This document shows positions 56,986 through 64,000 of a stretch of DNA of 64,000 nt, piece after piece. The notes beneath the pieces were generated by a model, which searched no databases, was not told where the DNA came from, and saw only the letters and a program-made list of their open reading frames with translations. Location of the stretch: positions 62,001 through 126,000 of the forward strand of contig NZ_KB899046.1 of the NCBI RefSeq assembly GCF_000377985.1, in the 5' to 3' direction. A program made the position numbers and the translations under genes. Every line of letters starts with the position of its first letter. Position 1 is the stretch's first letter. Origin of the DNA: Sporolactobacillus vineae DSM 21990 = SL153. GTDB lineage: Bacteria > Bacillota > Bacilli > Bacillales > Sporolactobacillaceae.

Positions 56986-58584
56986 TCAGTCTGTACCCTT
57001 TCTATGATATGGTCCGTACACCAGTTTCCAATTATGATTTGTCCGGGCCTGGATCACTTTCTGCTTTTCAAAAGCATCGGCCATGATCTCCGCGACATCA
57101 ACCGGAATATCCTTGATCACCGGGCGGCCGCGGAACATCTGATAATCACCGCCGCCTCCGGACCGATAATTATTCATCACGACGTCGTAACGTCCATCCG
57201 GAGTTACCGGTGCGCCATGATACTCCAATTTCACAATCCGGCTTCCCACCGGCTTGGAGATATCCATGATATAATGAATGCCTTCCCACATATCATAATT
57301 GTAATGCTGCGGTTTCGGCGTCGTAAACGAGGGACTGACCGTGACCTTTCCGTTTAACAGCATGAAATAGGAGGCCGACCGTTCGAGCGCCGCACGCATG
57401 TCGCGGCCGCTGATCCGGATCACTTTCAGGGTATTCGGATAGATATAATTGGCCATAATATCGCGCATGGTGACGTGTTCCGGCAGTCCCGGTGAGGCAT
57501 TGTCGAACAGAGCAGTCAGTGAAATATCCACCCCGGACACCTTCATTTGCAGCCAGTTGATAAACTCAATCAGCGGATGATCGCGGGTCCGCACGTCCAT
57601 CGGATCGGTCACCCGCATATCGCCCTCGATCCGGCCGAGCGGACGGTTGAGCCAGGCTTCCGTATCCGCTTCATAAGGATCGGTCAGGCGCAGCAGCTGC
57701 CGGTCGGCAGGGACACCGCTGACCGAGAGCAGCCCGGAACGCTTTCCGGTGATCTGCCACCGCTCCCCCTTACTTGCCAGATCCACAACAACTTTTCCGA
57801 GATACTTCCCGTTCACTCCCGGCTGGACGATGGTCACACCGTGGATGATTTTGCCGCTGATCCGGCGGTGCTGGTGGCCGGTCAGAAGGACGTCCACTCC
57901 GGGTACATCGGTACAGATCCGGTAGCCTTCATTTTCTCCGTCCGGTGTTTCCGTTGCTTCGCCGCTGTCCGGGTCACGTTCAAAGCCGCCATGATAGGCA
58001 ACCACGACCACATCGGCCCGCCCTTCATTTTTCAGCCGCGGGATCCATCTCCGGGCTGTTGCCACCGGATCGTCGAAACGCATTCCCAAAATATTTTCAG
58101 GTTTTTCCCAGACGGGGATGTACCGTGTGGTTAAGCCAAGCACCGCAACCCGGACTCCATTTGCAAATTCTTTTATCAGATACGGGCGGCCAAAGTACGG
58201 CTGTCCTGTTTCCGAACTGACAATATTGGCTGAAAGCCAGGGAAAATCAGAGTTGCGTATGGTCTTTTCAAGTACTGCACGTCCAAAATTAAAATCATGA
58301 TTACCGATAACCGCACCGTCATACCCCAGTCTGTTTTCGAGCAGGACCATCGGATTCGGCCTTTTATGATCGCATTTGACATAATGATAAAGAAGCGGCG
58401 TTCCCTGGATAAGGTCCCCGTCGTCGATCAGCAGTATCTGATTTCCGGCAGCCTGTTCACGCCGGATCAGGGTCGCTGCTTTCCCGAGCCCGACATCCCG
58501 GCAGGACTGATCCGCATAGCTGACCGGATAGATGCTTCCGTGAAGATCGCTTGTTTCCAGTATCACTAGTTTCGTCGTGTCCAT
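56986..58584 (-). CDS. Metallophosphatase/5'-nucleotidase, UshA/YfkN family
   Basis: 532-aa two-domain phosphoesterase. The metallophosphoesterase domain has ETSDLHGSIYP, LIDDGDLIQGTPL, VIGNHDFNFG, VVVAYHGG and LLTGHQHRR. The C-terminal 5'-nucleotidase domain holds the substrate residues (NNYRSGGGGDYQMF). There is no signal peptide or wall anchor, unlike YfkN or CpdB, so it is probably cytoplasmic. GGAGG precedes the ATG at 58584. Likely substrates are 2',3'-cyclic or 5' nucleotides. Confidence 0.88.
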   Translation of the reverse strand: MDTTKLVILETSDLHGSIYPVSYADQSCRDVGLGKAATLIRREQAAGNQILLIDDGDLIQGTPLLYHYVKCDHKRPNPMVLLENRLGYDGAVIGNHDFNFGRAVLEKTIRNSDFPWLSANIVSSETGQPYFGRPYLIKEFANGVRVAVLGLTTRYIPVWEKPENILGMRFDDPVATARRWIPRLKNEGRADVVVVAYHGGFERDPDSGEATETPDGENEGYRICTDVPGVDVLLTGHQHRRISGKIIHGVTIVQPGVNGKYLGKVVVDLASKGERWQITGKRSGLLSVSGVPADRQLLRLTDPYEADTEAWLNRPLGRIEGDMRVTDPMDVRTRDHPLIEFINWLQMKVSGVDISLTALFDNASPGLPEHVTMRDIMANYIYPNTLKVIRISGRDMRAALERSASYFMLLNGKVTVSPSFTTPKPQHYNYDMWEGIHYIMDISKPVGSRIVKLEYHGAPVTPDGRYDVVMNNYRSGGGGDYQMFRGRPVIKDIPVDVAEIMADAFEKQKVIQARTNHNWKLVYGPYHRKGTD

Positions 58585-58790
58585 CGTTTTTCCTCCGCTT
58601 CTCTTACATACTATCATTTCACGCCGTTTCTGTGGCAAGGATTACCCTATTTTCGGACAGGATCGGATGTCTTTTTCAGTTGCTTCCTTTCTATGGAGAC
58701 GAGAAATCACGTATAATAGACAGAGATCGATTCAGGGACACATACTTACGTCATCACGCACGCGACGAATAAACCTCAGGAGGTGCTCCA

Positions 58791-60809
58791 GTGAAATTCC
58801 GCGGCTATGCGTTTTTATCCATGCTCGTACTCATACTGATTGTTGTCCTTTCCGGCTGCGGCCATCAGCCGACTGCCCAGGACAGGCTGAATCAATATGT
58901 GAAAGCCTGGCAGAAACAGGATTATGCGAAAATGTACAGTTATCTCTCGAACAAAGCCAAGAAGTCCATCAGCAAAGACGACTTCGTCACGCGCTATCAG
59001 ACCGTCTACGAAGGTATTTCGGCCGACAAATTCACGGCATCTGTGAAACAGCCGTCTAAAGAAAAACCGGGTTCCGTGCCGCTTAAAGCAACACTTGACA
59101 CAGCGGCAGGTCCGGTTACGTTCAATCAGAAGGTTCAGCTAAGGCAGCAGAAAACCAATAAGGAAACAAACTGGTATATCGACTGGCAGCCGTCGCTGAT
59201 TCTGCCTGAAATGAAAGCCGGCGACATGGTCCGGATCACTATCGTCCCGGCTAAAAGGGGCGATATTCTCGACCGCAACGGAAAACGTCTGGCTGTCGAC
59301 GGCACCGCCGCGCGGATCGATGTTGTGCCTGGAGAACTGGGCAAGGGGGCTGCACGGACGAAAACCATCCGCCGGCTGGCAAAGATACTGGCGATCACGC
59401 CTCAGAGCATTGAAGATGCCATGAAGGCCGGCTGGGTGAAGCCCGACAGTCTGGTTCCGGTACGGACGGTCGCCAGTTCGGATAAGGCACTGGTCAAACG
59501 TGCAACCACGCTTAAAGGGGTCTACCGGACCTCCGTACCGAGCCGTGTCTATCCGGACGGTGCAGCTAGCGGGCACCTGACCGGGTACGTCGGGCCGATC
59601 ACCGCGGAACTGCTGAAAACTCATTCAGGTCAGGGCTACAATGCGCAGTCGGTCATCGGCCGCACCGGCCTGGAACAATTGTATGAGAAACAGCTTCGGG
59701 CCCGGGACGGCGCGATCATCCGTCTCTATAACGCAGCCGGACAGGCCTATAAAACCGTTGCTGAAAAGCAGCCGAGAAACGGAAAGGATATCCAGCTGAC
59801 GATCGATGCGAAGGTGCAGGATGCAATGTACGGCCAGTTGAAGAAGAACAGCGGCGCTGCCGTTGCGATCAATCCGACCAGCGGTGACATTCTCGGCCTT
59901 GTCAGCGCACCATCCTATGATCCCAATCAGTTTGCCATGGGCATTTCAAACAGCGCTTATAAAAAGCTGAGCACGGATCCGAAGCAGCCGCTGCTCAACC
60001 GCTTTTCAGGCGTCACAACGCCGGGATCCACCTTCAAACCGATCACCGCAGCCATCGGACTGAGCCATAACGCGATCCGCCCGTCACAGCAAGTGGCCAT
60101 CAATGGACGGCGCTGGCAGGCGGACAAGTCCTGGGGCAACTTCCATGTCACACGGCTGGACTCTGAGCCGAAAGTTAATCTGGAATCGGCACTGTACCTG
60201 TCCGACAATATCTATTTCGCACAGGCTGCACTGAAGATCGGCGGCAGCACATTTGCCGGAGACAGCAAACTGTACGGTTTCGGTGAAGCCCTGCCTGTCC
60301 CGTATCCGATGCATGCGTCGACAATTTCCAATGACGGTACATTAAACAATGACTTACTGCTTGCCAATTCCGGTTACGGCCAGGGACAGGTCAGTGTCAA
60401 TCCGCTGCATCTTTCGCTGATTTACTCTGCTTTTGTCAATGACGGAAGCATCATACGTCCCCGCCTGATCAAGACAGATGCCGCCCCGCAGATGTGGAAG
60501 AAGAATGTCATGTCGCCGCAGGTGGCCCAGCTGCTGAATAAAGATCTGATCCAGGTCGTCGCAAATCCTGCCGGGACGGCGCATGCAGCACAGATCAGCG
60601 GCGTCACTCTGGCCGGAAAGACCGGTACGGCTGAATTCAAGAAGTCACAGAAGGCAACCGGACGCGAAAACGGCTGGTTTGTTGCCTACGATGCCGGAAA
60701 GAAAAATCTGCTCGTCACGATGATGGTTGAAAACACGCAGAAGAGCGGCGGCAGCCATGTCGTCACGCCCAAAGTGAAAGCCGTCTTCCACAAGGTCCAG
60801 AGCCGCTGA
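58791..60809 (+). CDS. pbpC: Class B penicillin-binding lipoprotein, PBP3/PbpC (MecA-like)
   Basis: 672-aa transpeptidase. A lipoprotein signal ends in VLSGC (lipobox Cys ~22). Then come an NTF2-like MecA N-terminal domain (~27-140), a dimerisation domain and a transpeptidase domain with the Ser of GSTFKPI, SDN and KTGTAEF. B. subtilis PBP3 (668 aa) has the same order. Related MecA-type enzymes bind beta-lactams poorly. AGGAGG lies 9 nt before the GTG or ATG start; frame begins MKFRGYAFLS. Confidence 0.92.
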   Translation: MKFRGYAFLSMLVLILIVVLSGCGHQPTAQDRLNQYVKAWQKQDYAKMYSYLSNKAKKSISKDDFVTRYQTVYEGISADKFTASVKQPSKEKPGSVPLKATLDTAAGPVTFNQKVQLRQQKTNKETNWYIDWQPSLILPEMKAGDMVRITIVPAKRGDILDRNGKRLAVDGTAARIDVVPGELGKGAARTKTIRRLAKILAITPQSIEDAMKAGWVKPDSLVPVRTVASSDKALVKRATTLKGVYRTSVPSRVYPDGAASGHLTGYVGPITAELLKTHSGQGYNAQSVIGRTGLEQLYEKQLRARDGAIIRLYNAAGQAYKTVAEKQPRNGKDIQLTIDAKVQDAMYGQLKKNSGAAVAINPTSGDILGLVSAPSYDPNQFAMGISNSAYKKLSTDPKQPLLNRFSGVTTPGSTFKPITAAIGLSHNAIRPSQQVAINGRRWQADKSWGNFHVTRLDSEPKVNLESALYLSDNIYFAQAALKIGGSTFAGDSKLYGFGEALPVPYPMHASTISNDGTLNNDLLLANSGYGQGQVSVNPLHLSLIYSAFVNDGSIIRPRLIKTDAAPQMWKKNVMSPQVAQLLNKDLIQVVANPAGTAHAAQISGVTLAGKTGTAEFKKSQKATGRENGWFVAYDAGKKNLLVTMMVENTQKSGGSHVVTPKVKAVFHKVQSR

Positions 60810-60859
60810 TTGATTTGCGGTACATGTTACTTAAAAGTAGGCTCTGCTGTTTGACTTGT

Positions 60860-60927
60860 CTGTTGTTTTTCGCTGCAGGCGCTCGTTTTCCGCGGGAGTC
60901 TCGCGCCTTCCGCTCAGAACAACACAG
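60860..60927. repeat. Shorter copy of the dispersed inverted repeat
   Basis: CTGTTGTTTTTCGCTGCAGG, then GCGCTCGTTTTCCGCGGGAG, then a reverse arm ending CGCTCAGAACAACA. Compared with 26110-26243 it is in the opposite orientation and lacks the inner GTGAG/CTCAC stem. Confidence 0.7.
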
Positions 60928-60964
60928 CATAAATCACCAGTAAACGTGAAAAGATCCTAAATAT

Positions 60965-60999
60965 AAAGCAGGGCCGGATTTTTCCGGTCCTGCTTTTGT
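60965..60999. terminator. Bidirectional terminator between pbpC and ptsI
   Basis: AAAGCAGGGCCGG pairs with CCGGTCCTGCTTT, flanked by A and T tracts. Confidence 0.8.
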
Positions 61000-61018
61000 G
61001 CTGCCTTTATTTTAACAA

Positions 61019-62737
61019 TCAGTTCATATTGGCTTTAACGTATTCAAGCACTTCTTCAGCGGTGTCCATATTCAGGAACGCTTCCTTGTGTTTCGCCAGT
61101 TCTTCTTTGGAAAGGCGGAGCAGCTGGCTTCTCGCCGGCAGGATGGATGTGGCGCTCATGCTGAATTCGTCAAGTCCCAGTGCCAGCAGCACCGGAATCG
61201 CCGTCGCGTCGCCGGCCATTTCGCCGCACATCCCGGCCCAGTGACCTTCCTTATGTGCTGCGTCAATGACATGGCTGACGAGACGAAGAATCGACGGGTT
61301 AACCGGCTGATACAGATAGGAGACATGCTCGTTCATCCGGTCGGCCGCCATCGTATACTGAATCAAATCGTTTGTCCCGATGCTGAAGAAGTCTGCTTCT
61401 TTGGCAAAGCGATCGGCCAGAACCGCAGCTGCCGGAATCTCCATCATCATGCCGACCTGAATCTGATCGGAAACCTTTGTTCCGGCGGCAACCAGTTTAT
61501 CTTTTTCTTCAAAAAGAATCTTCTTGGCCTGGCGCAATTCATTGATCGTCGCGATCATCGGGAACATAATCCGGAGTTTGCCGTAGACGCTTGCTCTCAG
61601 CAACGCACGCAATTGTGTACGGAAAATATCCTGGCGTTCCAGACAGAGACGAATCGCACGGAAACCGAGGAACGGGTTCATTTCATGCGGCAGCGGCAGA
61701 TACTTGAGCTTCTTATCGCCGCCGATGTCCAGCGTACGGATAACAACCGGTTTGCCGTCCATCTTTTCCAGAACTTCTTTATAAGCCTCGAACTGTTCGT
61801 CTTCCGTCGGCAACTGGTCGCGGCCCATATACAAGAATTCAGTACGGTACAGACCGATGGCTTCGCCGCCATTGTTGACAACGCCGGTCACGTCGCCCGG
61901 ATTGCCGATATTGGCACCGAGAATCACATGCGCGCCGTCCTTCGTCTTTGTCGGCTCATGAAGCAGTTTCTTCCATTCTGCCTGCTGTTCTTTATAAGCA
62001 GCCGCTTTCTGCTTGTATTCTTCAATCTCTGCATCCGTCGGATCAAGAATCACTTCACCCTTGAGCCCGTCGACAATCGCCGTCTCTCCGTCTTTGGCAG
62101 TTTCCAGCACCGTCTTTGTACCGACAACGGCCGGAATCTCCATGGAGCGGGACATGATCGCCGAGTGCGACGTCCGGCCGCCGACATCCGTCGCAAAACC
62201 TTTAACATATTTACGGTTCAGCTGCGCTGTATCGGACGGTGTCAGGTCCTGGGCAATAATGATCGTTTCCGAAGTAATGCTCGCCGGCGTGGTAAATGAA
62301 ACACCGAGCAGATGAGCCATCAGCCGTTTGGAAACGTCGCGGACGTCGGCTGCTCTTTCTCTCATATAGGCATTGTCCTTCATCGCTTCGAAAGTCTGAA
62401 TGAAGAAGGCCGCTACATCATGCAGTGCTGCTTCTGCGTTCACCCCTTCGTCATCGATCTTGCCGGCAATCTGTCCGACAAATTCAGGATCGCTCAGGAA
62501 CAGCAAGTGTGCGGCAAAGACTTCTGCCTTGTCCTTGCCCAGTTCCTTTTCAGCAGTTTCCTTGATCTTCGTCAGCTCTTTCTTCGACACATCCAGTGCC
62601 TTGTTCAGCTTGTTTTTCTCAGCTTCCTTATCACTGACTGTCTTTCTTTCAAAAGACAGATCCGGATTCTTCAGAATAAATGTTTTTGCAATGGCAATGC
62701 CTGCAGATGCAGCAATACCCTTAATCTTTTCCGTCAT
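61019..62737 (-). CDS. ptsI: PTS enzyme I
   Basis: 572-aa PEP-protein phosphotransferase that starts all PTS phosphorylation by passing phosphate from PEP to HPr. The active His is in [20 protein letters not shown] (split: GGRTSHSAI), the PEP-binding region has [10 protein letters not shown] and [14 protein letters not shown], and the C-terminal Cys is in GMCGEMAG. The usual ptsH partner is not directly upstream; a fructose permease gene is instead. Two minus-strand cre-like or hairpin sequences (CCAGGT/ACCTGG) lie in its leader. Confidence 0.96.
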   Translation of the reverse strand: MTEKIKGIAASAGIAIAKTFILKNPDLSFERKTVSDKEAEKNKLNKALDVSKKELTKIKETAEKELGKDKAEVFAAHLLFLSDPEFVGQIAGKIDDEGVNAEAALHDVAAFFIQTFEAMKDNAYMRERAADVRDVSKRLMAHLLGVSFTTPASITSETIIIAQDLTPSDTAQLNRKYVKGFATDVGGRTSHSAIMSRSMEIPAVVGTKTVLETAKDGETAIVDGLKGEVILDPTDAEIEEYKQKAAAYKEQQAEWKKLLHEPTKTKDGAHVILGANIGNPGDVTGVVNNGGEAIGLYRTEFLYMGRDQLPTEDEQFEAYKEVLEKMDGKPVVIRTLDIGGDKKLKYLPLPHEMNPFLGFRAIRLCLERQDIFRTQLRALLRASVYGKLRIMFPMIATINELRQAKKILFEEKDKLVAAGTKVSDQIQVGMMMEIPAAAVLADRFAKEADFFSIGTNDLIQYTMAADRMNEHVSYLYQPVNPSILRLVSHVIDAAHKEGHWAGMCGEMAGDATAIPVLLALGLDEFSMSATSILPARSQLLRLSKEELAKHKEAFLNMDTAEEVLEYVKANMN

Positions 62738-62889
62738 GGTTACGGTTCACCCAGCCCTTCAAGATTAAAATTTCACGCTTTCGGTTGTCTTTTTATCCAG
62801 GTTCTGCAACCTGGTCAGAAGATGTCGAAAATGCGTTTTCATAATCATTAAAAAGAATTCATATTCTTTCAAAATACAGGTCAACGCTT

Positions 62890-62918
62890 ATTATAGCAAT
62901 AGTGTTTTCCTTTTGAAA
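62890..62918 (-). promoter_or_regulatory. Probable promoter of ptsI
   Basis: Minus strand TTTCAA (62918-62913), 17-nt spacer, TATAAT (62895-62890) with extended TGC. It implies a ~150-nt leader containing TGAAAACGCATTTTC, a cre-like sequence near 62835-62849. Confidence 0.5.
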
Positions 62919-62972
62919 GCGACTACAATACATTTTGCTCATTTGTCACATTTTGCCGGATCCCGTTTATTC

Positions 62973-64000
62973 TTACTGTGCGTCGGCAGCTTTCTGATCC
63001 GCGTCATTCTCAGCGAGCGGCCGTTTCCAGATACCGTACAGCAGGCCGGTTACCACAGCACCGATAATAATTGCCAGTGCGTACAGGAACGGATTGCCGT
63101 TGACCAGCGGAATGACAAAGATTCCACCATGCGGCGGCCGGAGTCCGATGTGGAACAGAAGGGACAAGCCGCCGGCGATCGCCGAACCGATCGTTGTCGA
63201 GACGATGACGCGGAGCGGATCCGCCGCACCAAACGGAATGGCGCCTTCAGAGATAAATGCGGCACCGAGCACATAGGCCACTTTTCCGGCGTCACGCTGT
63301 GCCCGATTGAACTTATGTGCAAACAGGGTTGTCGCCAGAGCCATACCGAGCGGCGGTACCATACCTCCGGCCATGACTGCCGCCTGCGGGTAGAAGTTGC
63401 CGGCACTGATCATGGCAATACCGAATGTGAAGGCAATTTTATTGAAAGGTCCGCCAAGATCGACGCCCATCATGCCGCCGAGAATGAGCCCGATCAGCAC
63501 GAGGTTGCTTGTCCCGAGTCCGCCGAGCCACTGGGTCATCGCCGTCACGAATAGGCTGATCGGCTGATTGATCAGGAACATCAGCGATCCCGTGACGAAA
63601 ATACCGAGCAATGGATAAATCAGTACCGGTTTCAGGCCATCCAGCGATTGCGGCCACTTCCGGAACAGCCACTTAATCAGTTCAACGACATAACCGGCCA
63701 GGAAGCCGGCGATCAGGCCGCCGAGAAAACCGGCATTGCTGGTCAGTGCCATCAGGCCGCCGACCATACCGGGCGCCAGTCCAGGTCTGTCGGCAATACT
63801 CAGTGCAATAAATCCGGCGAGAATCGGGATCATCAGGTACATGGCATTGCCCTGACCGATGAAACTCAGCAGTGTCGCAAAATTATGTACCTCTCCGACC
63901 GATGTCACCGGGCGCAGTTCAATGTGCATTAACGAAGCGATCATATAGGAGATCGCGACCAGAATACCGCCGCCGACAACGAACGGCAGCATATACGTAA
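62973..64000 (-). CDS. fruA: PTS fructose-type permease, EIIC part (5' end outside window)
   Basis: The visible 342 codons encode a fructose-family EIIC membrane domain: YMLPFVVGGGILVA at the edge, GGLIAGFLAGYVVE, MMGVDLGGPFNKIAF, GAIPFGAADPLRV and a short charged tail. The frame continues past 64000 (TY before the first Met), so the gene is cut by the window; EIIA/EIIB domains are probably upstream. It reads toward ptsI. Confidence 0.92.
   Translation of the reverse strand, partial: TYMLPFVVGGGILVAISYMIASLMHIELRPVTSVGEVHNFATLLSFIGQGNAMYLMIPILAGFIALSIADRPGLAPGMVGGLMALTSNAGFLGGLIAGFLAGYVVELIKWLFRKWPQSLDGLKPVLIYPLLGIFVTGSLMFLINQPISLFVTAMTQWLGGLGTSNLVLIGLILGGMMGVDLGGPFNKIAFTFGIAMISAGNFYPQAAVMAGGMVPPLGMALATTLFAHKFNRAQRDAGKVAYVLGAAFISEGAIPFGAADPLRVIVSTTIGSAIAGGLSLLFHIGLRPPHGGIFVIPLVNGNPFLYALAIIIGAVVTGLLYGIWKRPLAENDADQKAADAQ

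Overview
The window looks like chromosomal DNA from a moderately GC-rich, endospore-forming member of the Bacillales that lives as a facultative anaerobe, most like a Sporolactobacillus. This placement is an inference from gene content. Spore genes are present (cwlJ, gerQ, a SleL/YaaH-type cortex-fragment hydrolase, a PbpG-type penicillin-binding protein). Gene order from rpoE through ywjE, argS, ywiB, pbpG, ywhD, ywgA, ywfO, lipL, pta, gerQ, ywdK and ung follows the ywj-ywd segment of Bacillus subtilis. The sugar PTS and fermentation genes (pta, ptsI, a fructose permease, a beta-glucoside permease) fit a fermentative life. I saw no rRNA, tRNA, CRISPR array, prophage or insertion sequence.

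Layout. 1-8.3 kb: rpoE, cardiolipin synthase, the ywiB-argS unit, a class A PBP, a tandem pair of small DMT-type membrane proteins, and ywhD. 8.5-17.5 kb: a PC4-like YdbC protein, a stand-alone glutamate-cysteine ligase, ywgA-ywfO, a PHP phosphoesterase, a beta-glucoside PTS permease, a GNAT protein and lipL. 17.5-26 kb: an HPr-like small protein, a GntR-regulated five-gene ABC operon with a palindromic operator in its promoter, a CPBP protease, a Fur-controlled iron permease and an EamA exporter behind a structured leader. 26-34 kb: pta, cwlJ-gerQ, a PilZ protein, a beta-hydroxyacid dehydrogenase, a spore hydrolase and an MtnE-like aminotransferase. 34-46 kb: a LOG-family protein, a lysine permease behind a lysine riboswitch, recQ, an isochorismatase-like hydrolase, a small heat-shock protein, PatA and BCAT aminotransferases, an MFS transporter and the YdbS/YdbT pair. 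46-56 kb: a complete glycerol and glycerol-3-phosphate locus. 56-64 kb: ung, a nucleotidase, pbpC, ptsI and the 3' part of a fructose PTS gene.

The glycerol locus is the most coherent system. GlpF takes up glycerol, GlpK phosphorylates it, and the product is oxidised either by GlpD or by a three-subunit GlpABC enzyme of the anaerobic type. A GlpP antiterminator gene sits between the glpABC and glpFK units. The glpFK and glpD transcripts each appear to begin with the same 10-base motif, followed by a strong terminator hairpin, and each promoter overlaps a CcpA-type cre site.

Other notable points are two genes whose reading frames require a non-AUG start codon (ywhD and the MFS transporter), a dispersed inverted-repeat family with four copies or fragments, and two short-period tandem repeat arrays. 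I did not find an unmistakably new multi-gene system. The best candidates for new biology are the HPr-like protein, the leader of the EamA gene, the 20-bp GCGCGC array upstream of glpFK, and the non-AUG starts.
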